From Fulvimarina sp. (GTDB lineage Bacteria > Pseudomonadota > Alphaproteobacteria > Rhizobiales > Rhizobiaceae): a stretch of DNA of 53,667 bases. Positions 45,219 to 53,627 of this stretch are shown here, in pieces. The notes beneath the pieces were generated by a model. It saw nothing but the letters and a program-made list of their open reading frames with translations. It was not told the DNA's origin and did not search any database. The stretch lies in NCBI GenBank assembly GCA_002700095.1, contig PACL01000096.1:1-53667 (forward strand), given 5' to 3'. Within the stretch, counting starts at the first letter, position 1, and each line of letters opens with the position of its first letter. The position numbers and the translations under genes are program-made.

Positions 45219-45835
45219 TGCCCGACACGCCCCGCCACGTCGTCTTCGACATCGGCAAGGTGCTGATCCACTACGATCCGCACATCCCGTTCCGCGACCT
45301 CATCCCGGACGAGGCGGAGCGGAGCTTCTTCCTCACGCAGATCTGCTCCCACGAATGGAACCTCGAACAGGATCGCGGACGCTCCTGGCCGGAGGCGGAG
45401 GCCGAGGCCATCGCCCGCCATCCGGACCGCGCCGAGCACATCCGGGCGTTCCGCCGCAACTGGCACCGCATGGTGCCCCATGCCTATGACGGCAGCGTCG
45501 CCCTGATGCTGGGCCTGATCGAGGCGGGCGTCGACGTGACGATGCTGACCAACTTCGCCTCCGACACGTTCCGCGAGGCGCAGGGCATCTTTCCCTTCCT
45601 GACCGGGACCCGCGGCGTCACGGTGTCGGGCGATATCGGCCGGATCAAGCCCGACCGGGCGATCTACGACGCCCATGTGGGAAGCTTCGGCCTCGATCCG
45701 GCAAGGACGCTGTTCATCGACGATTCGCTCCCGAACGTCGAAGGCGCCCGCGCCGCCGGCTGGCAGGCGGTGCATTTCGTCTCGCCCGAGGGGCTTGCGG
45801 CGGACCTTGCCCGCCACGGCCTGCCCACGACCTGA
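45215..45835 (+). CDS. HAD family hydrolase
   Basis: This is a 206-aa haloacid-dehalogenase-type phosphatase. The first motif VVFDIGKVLIHYDP contains the nucleophilic Asp; the second Asp of the classic DxD is Gly, as in the YihX/epoxide-hydrolase-N-like subgroup. Motif II is MLTNFASD, motif III RIKPDRAIYD, and motif IV LFIDDSLPNVEGA. A cap lies between motifs I and II. The substrate is unknown. It overlaps mutY by four bases (ATGA), so it is translated from the same mRNA. Confidence 0.9.
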   Translation: MMPDTPRHVVFDIGKVLIHYDPHIPFRDLIPDEAERSFFLTQICSHEWNLEQDRGRSWPEAEAEAIARHPDRAEHIRAFRRNWHRMVPHAYDGSVALMLGLIEAGVDVTMLTNFASDTFREAQGIFPFLTGTRGVTVSGDIGRIKPDRAIYDAHVGSFGLDPARTLFIDDSLPNVEGARAAGWQAVHFVSPEGLAADLARHGLPTT

Positions 45836-45879
45836 TCGGGAGCCGGGCATAGCGTCCCAGCTCGCCGAGCCGCAAGCGC

Positions 45880-47406
45880 CTACCGCGCGATCGATCCCAG
45901 CGGAATGCGCGCCTTGAGGCGCAGGCCGGAGGCCGGCCAGTCGAGGGCCATCTCGCCCTCGAGCTGCGTCCTCACGCAGAGCTGGATCAGCTTCGAGCCG
46001 AAGCCGATCTCGGCCGGCGGATCGCTCGGCTCGGGGCCGCCGGTCTCAATCCAGTGGAAGTCCAGCGCGTCGCCGTTGAGGGCCCAGGAGACCGACAGCT
46101 TGCCGCCTGGCTGCGACAGGGCGCCGTATTTGTTGGCGTTGGTCGTCAATTCGTGGATGAGCAGCGCCACGTGGGTCGTCGAGTTGACGCCGAGCCGCAG
46201 CTCCGGCCCCGCGATCGACAGGCTCTCGACCCCCGGCTTGCGATAGGGCTCGACGAGGATGCGGACGATGTCGGCGAGAAAGATGTCCTGGTAGTTCGCG
46301 TCGTCGTCGTCGGAGATCGCCGGTCGGATCAGGTCGTGGGCGCGGGCGAGCGAGATCAGCCTCCCCTGCAGGGCCTGCGACATCACCAGCGGGTCACTGG
46401 CGCCCCTTGCGGTCATGGTGATCATGCCGCGCACGATGGAAAACAGGTTCTTCATCCGATGATGCAGCTCGCGCACCAGCACCTTGCGCGATTCGAGCGC
46501 CTTCTGGCGAACCGTCACATCCCGGAAGAACAGCGTCACCTCGGCGCCGCTGGGTGCCGCCCGCGCCTCGATCCAGCGCTCCATCTGCGGGATCTTCACC
46601 ACCGCTTCGGAAAGCTCCGCCTCTTCGCCCGTCAGGAGGGCGTTCGTCACCATGGCGACGAAGGCATCCGCCTCGCCGCGCGGAAACACGTCGAAGAGCC
46701 GCCTGCCGATCGGCTCGCAGCCGGCATCGAGGATCCTGCGCGCCGAGCGGTTGGCGTAGATCACCGTCATCTCGCGATCGATGCTGAGAACCCCGTCCGC
46801 CATGCTCTCCAGCACCAGCGCCAGCCGCTGGCGGTCCTCGTCCGCCGCCCGCTGCAACGCGCCCCGGCGGGCAACCTCGACCCGCAGCCGGATCTCGCTC
46901 TCGACGCCCCTGGCGATCGAACGCAGCGTATCGATCTCCTCGTCCAGCCATCGCCGCGGCTCGCTCTGGATGACGCAGAACGACCCGAACACGTGGCCGT
47001 CCGCCCCGATGACCGGAACCCCGAGATAGGCGATCACGCCGAGGTCCGAGATCGCCAGGTTGTCGCGCACCAGCGGATGGACGCGCGCATCCTCGACCGC
47101 CAGGAGCTCCCCGGACGAGACGACATGCTGGCAGAAGGAATGGCTGAGCGGCGTCTCGCGGGTTGAGGAATAGGGCGTCGGAAGGCCCTCCTGCGCCTTG
47201 AAGAACTGCCGCGTCTCGTCGACCAGCGACAGCAGCGAGACCGGCGTGCCGAGAAGCCGCGTCGCCAGTTTTACCGCCCGGTCGAAGACCTCCTCGGTCT
47301 GCGTGTCGAGAAGGTTGCTGTCAGCCAGGGCGTCCAGCCGCTCCCGGTCCCCGATCCGATCGACCGGTCGTTGCTCGGTCTCGATCGGCGGAAAGCTGTC
47401 TGGCAT
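45880..47406 (-). CDS. GAF-PAS sensor histidine kinase (HisKA_2/HWE-like)
   Basis: This is a 508-aa soluble kinase. A GAF domain (about 30-170: FDRAVKLATRLLGTPVSLLS, GVPVIGADGHVFGSFCVI) and a PAS domain (about 195-300: LVLESMADGVLSIDREMTVI) lead to the phosphoacceptor helix VRELHHRMKNLFSIV with H316, of HisKA_2/HWE type. The ATPase follows with LLIHELTTNANKYGALS. There are no membrane segments. The ATG at 47406 is chosen; the frame extends to 47565 without support. It is divergent from the KaiC-like gene, with 251 bp between them. It is the likely phosphate source or sensor for the neighbouring receiver, but pairing is an inference. Confidence 0.9.
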   Translation of the reverse strand: MPDSFPPIETEQRPVDRIGDRERLDALADSNLLDTQTEEVFDRAVKLATRLLGTPVSLLSLVDETRQFFKAQEGLPTPYSSTRETPLSHSFCQHVVSSGELLAVEDARVHPLVRDNLAISDLGVIAYLGVPVIGADGHVFGSFCVIQSEPRRWLDEEIDTLRSIARGVESEIRLRVEVARRGALQRAADEDRQRLALVLESMADGVLSIDREMTVIYANRSARRILDAGCEPIGRRLFDVFPRGEADAFVAMVTNALLTGEEAELSEAVVKIPQMERWIEARAAPSGAEVTLFFRDVTVRQKALESRKVLVRELHHRMKNLFSIVRGMITMTARGASDPLVMSQALQGRLISLARAHDLIRPAISDDDDANYQDIFLADIVRILVEPYRKPGVESLSIAGPELRLGVNSTTHVALLIHELTTNANKYGALSQPGGKLSVSWALNGDALDFHWIETGGPEPSDPPAEIGFGSKLIQLCVRTQLEGEMALDWPASGLRLKARIPLGSIAR

Positions 47407-47657
47407 GGGCGGTGAACCTTCACGGGTGGCGGGCGGACGGAGGGGCCGGCATGCTGCTGCCTCGTCAGGGCCCGGCAGGCGCGGACTGCGAGCTGGACTT
47501 GGGCGGCCGGGGACAAGATGCCTTGCAGATGGGCACCGCCTGCCCCTATTACGACCATGTGACATCCGGCCGACGTGCTTGCCGGAGTTAGGGAGCTATC
47601 ACGAGGCGGCAACGGCCGCCGGAACGAATTGATGCACAGGGTGAATGATCGCGGCTG

Positions 47658-49166
47658 ATGACTTCTCCGACAGACCAGAGATCCTCCGCTCGGCTGCCGC
47701 GCTTTGAGAGCGGGCTGCCCGAGCTCGACGCCATTCTCGGCGGCGGCTTGGCCGAGGGCGCCAGCTACGTCGTCCAAGGCTCGCCTGGCACCGGCAAGAC
47801 CATTCTCGCCAATCAGATCTGCTTCGCCCAGGCCGCGCAGGGGCGCAAGTCGCTCTATCTGACGCTGATGTCCGAGAGCTTCTCGCAGATGTTCGCGTTT
47901 CTCGGCTCGCTCGACTTCTTCGACCTGACCCGGATCCCCGAATACATCTACTATGCCAGCGCCTATCCGACCCTTCGCGACGAGGGCATCGACGCGCTTC
48001 TGCACCTGATCGTCCAGGAGATTCGTGAGCGCCGGCCGAGCCTCCTGGTCTTCGACGGCTTCCTGGCGATCGGCGAGTTCCTCGATCCGGAACGCCGCGA
48101 CAACGAGTTCCGGCGCTTCCTCAACGAACTCGGCGCGCTTGCGGCACAAAACCGCATCACCATCCTCCTGCTCACCAATTCCGACCGCGGTCCGTCGTCG
48201 CCGGAATACACCATGATCGACGGCTGGATCGAACTGCTCGACGACCTTTCGCCGCACCAGCCGCGCCGCGAACTCGTCGTCCACAAGCATCGCGGCAGCC
48301 CGATCCTCCGGGGCCGGCACGAGTACCGCATCGCCTCGCCCGGCCTCGTCGTCTATCCGCGGATCGACGCGGACGCGCCGGCGCGCGAGCCCGCCGCCCT
48401 CTCCGCCGCTGGCTCCCATTCCCGCTCCCCGGCCCGCCTGACGACCGGCATCGCCGGTCTCGACGCCATGCTCGGCGGCGGCATCCCCGCCGGCACGACG
48501 ACCGCCGTCGTCGGTCCGACCGGCAGCGGCAAGACGACGGTCGGGCTGCATTTCCTGGCCGCCGCCACGCCCGCCGAGCCTGCGCTCTTCGTCGGCTTCT
48601 TCGAATCGGCCGCGCGGCTGACGGCCAAGGCCGCCGGAATCGGCCTCGACCTCGAACCGCTGGTCGAGGCAGGAACCGTGCGGATCCTCCGGATCCCGCC
48701 GGTCGGCCCGCTGATCGACGAGATCGGCTGGCGCATCGTCGAGGCGGTCGAGGCCTCCGGCGCCCGGCGCGTGGTGATCGACGGCCTAGCAGAAACCTGC
48801 CGCTCGCTCGCCGACGAAGCCCGCCTGCGCTGCTTCCTCGATGCCCTCGACGACCGCCTGGTCGGCCTCGGGGCGAGCGTCGTCCACACCCGCGAGGTGC
48901 CGGACCTCCTGTTTCCGACGTCGCTCGCGACCGGCCAGTTCTTCGCAGTTGTGGACAATACTCTGCTCTTGCACTATGCGCTGTCGGGGTACGCGGTCGA
49001 GCGAAGAGCTACACTTTTGAAAGTCCGCGACAGCGATTTCGATCATCACGGCAGGGCCTTCAGGATCACCGGCAACGGCCTGGTGCTGGACACGGCTGCG
49101 GACGGCGGCGATGCGCAAGGCAATGCCGCGGACACGGCGCGGTCCGGTCCGGGAGACGTCGGCTGA
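47658..49166 (+). CDS. Two-domain KaiC-like RecA-type ATPase
   Basis: This is a 502-aa protein of two tandem KaiC domains. Walker A motifs are GSPGTGKT (41-48) and GPTGSGKT (286-293). The Walker B strands are SLLVFDGFLA and RRVVIDGLAE. The catalytic acidic pair (EE in KaiC) is reduced to one glutamate in each half, E73 (LMSES) and E316 (FFESA). At 426-435 (GQFFAVVDNT) the segment that should carry the autophosphorylated Ser/Thr pair has Phe and Ala by eye. The N-terminal half opens with RLPRFESGLPELDAILGGGL, a KaiC hallmark. It is divergent from a histidine kinase and coupled to a receiver gene by TGATG. There is no kaiA or kaiB here. Confidence 0.92.
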   Translation: MTSPTDQRSSARLPRFESGLPELDAILGGGLAEGASYVVQGSPGTGKTILANQICFAQAAQGRKSLYLTLMSESFSQMFAFLGSLDFFDLTRIPEYIYYASAYPTLRDEGIDALLHLIVQEIRERRPSLLVFDGFLAIGEFLDPERRDNEFRRFLNELGALAAQNRITILLLTNSDRGPSSPEYTMIDGWIELLDDLSPHQPRRELVVHKHRGSPILRGRHEYRIASPGLVVYPRIDADAPAREPAALSAAGSHSRSPARLTTGIAGLDAMLGGGIPAGTTTAVVGPTGSGKTTVGLHFLAAATPAEPALFVGFFESAARLTAKAAGIGLDLEPLVEAGTVRILRIPPVGPLIDEIGWRIVEAVEASGARRVVIDGLAETCRSLADEARLRCFLDALDDRLVGLGASVVHTREVPDLLFPTSLATGQFFAVVDNTLLLHYALSGYAVERRATLLKVRDSDFDHHGRAFRITGNGLVLDTAADGGDAQGNAADTARSGPGDVG

Positions 49167-49549
49167 TGGCGCGCATTCTGGTGGTTGAAGACGAGGCGAT
49201 GCTCCTCATGCTGGCCTCGATCGTGCTCGAGGATCACGGCTTCGAGGTCCTGTCTGCGGCCAACGGCCGCAAGGGGCTGGAGCTTGCCCGCCGCGAGCAT
49301 GTCGACGTCATCGTCACCGACTTCATGATGCCGGAGATGGATGGCATCGCCATGCTGTCGGCGCTTCGCGAGGAAGGCCACCCGGCCCCCGCGATCATGA
49401 CCACGGCGATCCCCCGGAGCCAGCTGCCACGCGGCGACGAGGCGCTGTTCGACCTCTACATGCCCAAGCCCTACAACGAGGAAATCCTCGCCCAGTCGAT
49501 CGGCGAGATGCTGGCCCGCAACCAGACCAAAGGCGACGAGGCGGGCTGA
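49166..49549 (+). CDS. Single-domain response regulator (CheY-like receiver)
   Basis: This is a 127-aa receiver with acidic cluster residues E8/D9/E10 (VVEDE), phosphoacceptor D52 (VTDFMMPEMDG), a Thr at position 79/80 (MTTAIP) and Lys at 101 (YMPKPYN). There is no DNA-binding or output domain. The start ATG at 49166 overlaps the KaiC-like stop by one base. Together these suggest an output or phosphate shuttle paired with the KaiC-like protein and the divergent kinase. Confidence 0.93.
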   Translation: MARILVVEDEAMLLMLASIVLEDHGFEVLSAANGRKGLELARREHVDVIVTDFMMPEMDGIAMLSALREEGHPAPAIMTTAIPRSQLPRGDEALFDLYMPKPYNEEILAQSIGEMLARNQTKGDEAG

Positions 49550-49755
49550 GCCGCGCCCGCCGCCGCTCCTCTGCACCAGACAAGTGCCGCAGGCATGCGG
49601 CGCACCCACCCGCCGATGCCGTGCCCGCAGGCTGCACCGGCGGCCGCTGCCCTCTTCGCCAGCTTTTCGTCCCGCTTACCGTCGCCGCCTTGATCCTTTC
49701 GCCCCACGCCGCGCTATAAGGGCTGATCGGGAGAGGTCGGACCGGGGAGGACGCG

Positions 49756-51660
49756 ATGACCAGCCGCTATTTCGAAGTTCACGATGCCTGGCGCCGGGAT
49801 CCGGCCGGCTTCTGGCTGGAGGCCGCCAGGGGCCTCGACTGGACGACGCCGCCGCAAACCGCCTTCGACCCCGCCGCCGGGGTCTACGGCCGCTGGTTTC
49901 CGGACGGCGAGCTCAACACCTGCCACAACGCCGTCGACCGCCATGTCGCCGCCGGCCACGGGGATCGCACCGCGATCGTCTACGATTCGCCCGTCACCGG
50001 CGCCAAGCGGCGCATCGCCTATGGCGAGCTCCTCGCCGAGGTGAAGGCGCTCGCCTTGACGCTGACAGAACTCGGCGCCGGCCGGGGCGACCGCGTCATC
50101 ATCTACATGCCGATGATCCCCGAGGCGGTCTTCGCCATGCTCGCCTGCGCCCGGATCGGCGCCATCCACTCCGTCGTCTTCGGCGGCTTTGCGGCCAAGG
50201 AACTCGCCGCCCGCATCGACGACGCGGCGCCGAAGCTGATCCTGTCGGCGAGCTGCGGCATCGAGCCCACCCGCAAGGTCGAATACAAGCCGCTGCTCGA
50301 CCGGGCGATCGAGCTTGCCGTCCACAAGCCCGCCGCCGTCGTCCTGAAGCAGCGCCCGGAGCTGGAGGCAACACTTGTTGAAGGCCGCGACCACGACTGG
50401 GACACGCGCCGCGCCGCCGCCATGGACAAGATCGCCGCCGGCGCCGACAGCCCCTGCGTTCCCGTCAAGGCCACCGATCCGCTCTACGTCCTCTATACGT
50501 CGGGCACCACCGGCCGGCCCAAGGGCGTCGTGCGCGACAATGGCGGCAATGCCGTCGCGCTGCACTGGTCGCTGAAGAACATCTTCGACACCGATGCCGG
50601 CGACACCTTCTTCTGCGCCTCCGACGTCGGCTGGGTCGTCGGCCACTGCTACATCGTCTACGCCCCGCTGATCCGCGGCGCGACGTCGATCCTGTTCGAG
50701 GGCAAGCCCATCGGCACCCCCGACGCCGGCACCTACTGGCGCGTCGTCGCCGAGCACGGCGCCAAGGTGCTGTTCACCGCCCCCACCGCCATCCGCGGCA
50801 TCCGCAAGGAGGATCCGGACGGCGAACTGCCGAAACGCTACGACCTGTCGAAGTTCGAGGCGCTCTTCCTCGCCGGCGAACGGGCCGATCCGGAAACCCT
50901 GATCTGGGCCGAGAAGGCCCTCGACCGCCCGGTCATCGACCACTGGTGGCAGACCGAATCCGGTTGGCCGATGGTCGCCAACCCCCTCGGCCTCGGCCTT
51001 TTGCCGGTCAAGCGCGGCAGCCCGACCGTCGCCATGCCGGGCTTCGACATCCAGGTGCTCGATCCGGCCGGCCAGCCGCTGGCGGCGGGCGAGATGGGCG
51101 CCATCGCCGTCAAGCTGCCGCTGCCGCCCGGCGCCCTGCCGACCCTGTGGAACGCCGACGAGCGGTTCCGCGAGAGCTATCTCGAGGCGTTTCCCGGCTA
51201 TTATTCCACCTCCGACGCCGGCTTCCTCGACGACGACGGCTACCTCTATGTCATGGGCCGCACCGACGACGTCATCAACGTCGCCGGTCACCGCCTGTCC
51301 ACCGGCGAGATGGAGGAGGCCGTCGGCACCCATCCCGCCGTCGCCGAATGCGCCGTCATCGGCATGCACGACGCGGTGAAGGGCGAGATCCCCTGCGGCT
51401 TCGTCGTCCTGAAGAAGGGCTCCGAGCTCGACCGTGCGCAGATCGAGGCGGACCTGATCAGGATCGTCCGCGAGGCGATCGGCCCGGTGGCCGCCTTCCG
51501 CAAGGTGCTGGTGGTCGACCGCCTGCCCAAGACCCGCTCCGGCAAGATCCTGCGCCGCACCATCAAGGCCATCGTCGACGAGACCCCCTTCGAGACCCCC
51601 GCCACCATCGAGGACGCGGCGGCGCTGGACGAGATCCGGGCGATCGTGGCGGGGCGCTAG
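49756..51660 (+). CDS. prpE: Propionyl-CoA synthetase-like AMP-forming ligase
   Basis: This 634-aa ligase activates a short-chain acid with ATP and CoA. The opening MTSRYFEVHDAWRRDPAGFW is the PrpE hallmark. The AMP-binding motif is LYTSGTTGRPKGVV (about 250-264). WWQTESGWPM, SDAGFLDDDGYLYVMGRTDD and the catalytic Lys near SGKILRRTIK (about 596) complete the fold, and the C-terminal lid is intact. PrpE is favoured over acetyl-CoA synthetase by the N-terminus and by INTCHNAVDRHV-type wording (NTCHNAVDRH). No other propionate genes lie nearby. A dispersed repeat begins right after the stop. Confidence 0.92.
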   Translation: MTSRYFEVHDAWRRDPAGFWLEAARGLDWTTPPQTAFDPAAGVYGRWFPDGELNTCHNAVDRHVAAGHGDRTAIVYDSPVTGAKRRIAYGELLAEVKALALTLTELGAGRGDRVIIYMPMIPEAVFAMLACARIGAIHSVVFGGFAAKELAARIDDAAPKLILSASCGIEPTRKVEYKPLLDRAIELAVHKPAAVVLKQRPELEATLVEGRDHDWDTRRAAAMDKIAAGADSPCVPVKATDPLYVLYTSGTTGRPKGVVRDNGGNAVALHWSLKNIFDTDAGDTFFCASDVGWVVGHCYIVYAPLIRGATSILFEGKPIGTPDAGTYWRVVAEHGAKVLFTAPTAIRGIRKEDPDGELPKRYDLSKFEALFLAGERADPETLIWAEKALDRPVIDHWWQTESGWPMVANPLGLGLLPVKRGSPTVAMPGFDIQVLDPAGQPLAAGEMGAIAVKLPLPPGALPTLWNADERFRESYLEAFPGYYSTSDAGFLDDDGYLYVMGRTDDVINVAGHRLSTGEMEEAVGTHPAVAECAVIGMHDAVKGEIPCGFVVLKKGSELDRAQIEADLIRIVREAIGPVAAFRKVLVVDRLPKTRSGKILRRTIKAIVDETPFETPATIEDAAALDEIRAIVAGR

Positions 51661-51730
51661 AGCATGATCCCGAAGAGTGGGAACCGGTTTTCGGACGAGA
51701 TGATGCGGCAAGAAGAGGATGGCGCGGGAC
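51661..51730. repeat. Dispersed repeat, family A, copy 2
   Basis: It begins immediately after the prpE stop with AGCATGATCCCGAAGAGTGG and matches 10825-10892 over about 69 bp (about 70% by eye), sharing GATCCCGAA, AACCGGTTT, ATGCGGC, AGGATGG and GCGGGA. It carries an extended inverted-repeat-like core around AACCGGTT. Confidence 0.7.
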
Positions 51731-51764
51731 GTCGATCGATGCTGATCTCATCCCGCGCCCGCCC

Positions 51765-52343
51765 TCAATCCGTCCCGATCCGCCCCTCGACGCGGACCTC
51801 TCCGTCTTCACCGAGCCGGATCACCACGATCTCGCCTGACCCCGGATAGACGCCGGTGAGCGCCGTGATGTTGACCTGGTGGGAGACCAGCACGGCCTTG
51901 CGCCCTTCGGCGTCGAGTTCCGCGATCCGCTCGCGCAGCGCTTCCGTCTGCTCGTTTCTGTCGCCGCGCCCGGCAAAGAACGAGTTCAGCGCCGGCTCGT
52001 CCTCGACCGGCCGGATGCCGAGGCCTTCGGCCGTATCGCGGCTCCGGCACCACTGGCTGGGGAGGACGACGTCGACCGGCACGTCGTTCTGCCGGATCGC
52101 CGCGCCGATGCGGCCCGCCTGCCGGCGCCCCTCCTCCGACAGATTGCGCTGGGTCGAGCAGTCGCCGATCGCAAAGGCCGCGGGATCGCCGGTGCCCGGC
52201 GCGATGGCGTGGCGCATGAGGAGATGGCTGCCCGCCGCCCGCGTCGCCTGCCATGCGTCCTCAGCCTGCGCCTGCGCCGGCCACGCGAGACCCGCGGCAA
52301 GACCCACCGCCACCGCTGCCGCCATGAAATGCCGTGCCATCAT
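51765..52343 (-). CDS. Exported histidine phosphatase family protein
   Basis: This is a 192-aa protein with a signal peptide (MMARHFMAAAVAVGLAAGLA to AQA). The mature part begins with LLMRHAIAPG, the RHG-type phosphohistidine motif, and later has LSEEGRRQAGRIGAAIR and VVLPSQWCRSRDTAEGL. The second His is in VLVSHQVNITALTG. All phosphatase-superfamily landmarks are present, so it is likely active, and it is predicted to be periplasmic. Two adjacent ATG codons (52343 and 52340) are possible starts. It is divergent from argB. Confidence 0.88.
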   Translation of the reverse strand: MMARHFMAAAVAVGLAAGLAWPAQAQAEDAWQATRAAGSHLLMRHAIAPGTGDPAAFAIGDCSTQRNLSEEGRRQAGRIGAAIRQNDVPVDVVLPSQWCRSRDTAEGLGIRPVEDEPALNSFFAGRGDRNEQTEALRERIAELDAEGRKAVLVSHQVNITALTGVYPGSGEIVVIRLGEDGEVRVEGRIGTD

Positions 52344-52563
52344 CGTTCCGCCGCCTGCCTGTTGCCCGGCGACTGACTTTGCGCGCCGTGCCGCCGTTCC
52401 CAGCCCCGCCCCGCCAACGATCGCGTGACTTCGTCCGTGATCGCCCCTTCGCCCTCCCTCGCCCCGTCCTCGACACCGCATGCGCAAAGGCCGGTTCCCG
52501 TCCCCCGCGTTTCACGCTAGAAGCCACGCCGACGAGAGACCTTCGAGCCCTTCGGAGCCGGCG

Positions 52564-53457
52564 ATGAGCGAATACACCGACAATGGCGAGACCCGGGCCC
52601 GGGTGCTGGCCGAGGCCCTGCCCTACATGCAGGCCTATGAGAACAAGACCGTCGTGGTGAAATATGGCGGCCATGCCATGGGCGACGCCGCCCTCGGCCA
52701 GGCCTTCGCCCGCGACATCGCGCTTCTGAAGCAGTCCGGCGTCAATCCGATCGTCGTCCATGGCGGCGGCCCGCAGATCGGCCGGATGCTCACCCAGATG
52801 GGCATTGAATCGCGCTTCGAGGGCGGGCTGCGGGTCACCGACGCCGAGACGGTGAAGATCGTCGAGATGGTTCTCGCCGGCTCGATCAACAAGGAGATCG
52901 TCGCGCTGATCAACGCCGAGGGGGAATGGGCCATCGGCCTCTGCGGCAAGGACGGCAACATGGTCTTCGCCGAAAAGGCCAGGAAGACCGTCGTCGATCC
53001 GGACAGTAACATCGAGCGCGTCCTCGATCTCGGCTTCGTCGGCGAGCCCGTCGAAGTCGACCGCACCCTCCTGGACCTCCTCGCCCGCTCGGAAATGATC
53101 CCGGTGCTTGCCCCCGTCGCCCCCGGCCGCGACGGCGCCACCTACAATATCAACGCCGACACGTTTGCCGGGGCCATCGCGGGCGCTCTCGAAGCCTCGC
53201 GCCTCCTGTTCCTCACCGACGTTCCCGGCGTCCTCGACAAGTCCGGCACGCTGATCAAGGAACTGTCGGTTTCGGAAGCGAAAAACCTCATCCGCAACGG
53301 CACCATCTCCGGCGGCATGATCCCCAAGGTCGAAACCTGCATCGAAGCCATCGACCGCGGCGTCGAGGGCGTCGTCATCCTCAACGGCAAGACCGAACAC
53401 GCCGTGCTGCTGGAGTTGTTGACCGAGCACGGGGCGGGAACGCTGATCGTGAAGTGA
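52564..53457 (+). CDS. argB: Acetylglutamate kinase
   Basis: ArgB phosphorylates N-acetylglutamate, the second step of arginine synthesis. The 297-aa protein has VVKYGGHAMGD (about 33-42), VVHGGGPQI with the Gly loop, ALINAEGEWAIGLCGKDGN, and the C-terminal lid with SGGMIPKVETC. ATG 52564 is chosen; the frame opens earlier at 52480, but that overlaps the promoter region. It probably stands alone, with dispersed repeat family B 134 bp downstream. The N-terminal extension (about 28 residues before VVKYGG) is typical of arginine-inhibited, hexameric ArgB enzymes, though I cannot show inhibition. Confidence 0.96.
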   Translation: MSEYTDNGETRARVLAEALPYMQAYENKTVVVKYGGHAMGDAALGQAFARDIALLKQSGVNPIVVHGGGPQIGRMLTQMGIESRFEGGLRVTDAETVKIVEMVLAGSINKEIVALINAEGEWAIGLCGKDGNMVFAEKARKTVVDPDSNIERVLDLGFVGEPVEVDRTLLDLLARSEMIPVLAPVAPGRDGATYNINADTFAGAIAGALEASRLLFLTDVPGVLDKSGTLIKELSVSEAKNLIRNGTISGGMIPKVETCIEAIDRGVEGVVILNGKTEHAVLLELLTEHGAGTLIVK

Positions 53458-53590
53458 GGCAAAGGGCGGGGCAGCGGGGGACTGACGAGGCGGACCTTCG
53501 ACGCGTCGTCCTTCTCGGGCCCCGTCCGCAGAAAATTCACTGATCTCAGGGTGCGGCTTGGACCGGTGTCGAGACTCAAACCGACCAATC

Positions 53591-53627
53591 GGCGTTTGAG
53601 CGTATCTTCTCGGCGCCGGTCAAAGCC
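53591..53627. repeat. Dispersed repeat, family B, copy 2
   Basis: GGCGTTTGAGCGT, 8 nt, GGCGCCGGTCAAAG, as at 39183-39221. Just before it CTCAAAC-CGA and TCG-GC-GTTTGAG (53576-53600) can pair as a bulged stem, so the element may form a 3' end structure. It lies 134 bp after argB. The rest of 53458-53667 has no supportable gene. Confidence 0.75.

Noticed and set aside
47407..47657. EcfG-type stress promoter (GGAAC...CGTT) before the KaiC-like gene
   Set aside because: GGAAC occurs at 47621, but the -10 part after a 16-17 nt spacer does not match.
45880..49549. A complete Kai clock or a PhyR general stress response locus
   Set aside because: No KaiA- or KaiB-like gene is present, and the receiver lacks the sigma-like domain of PhyR.
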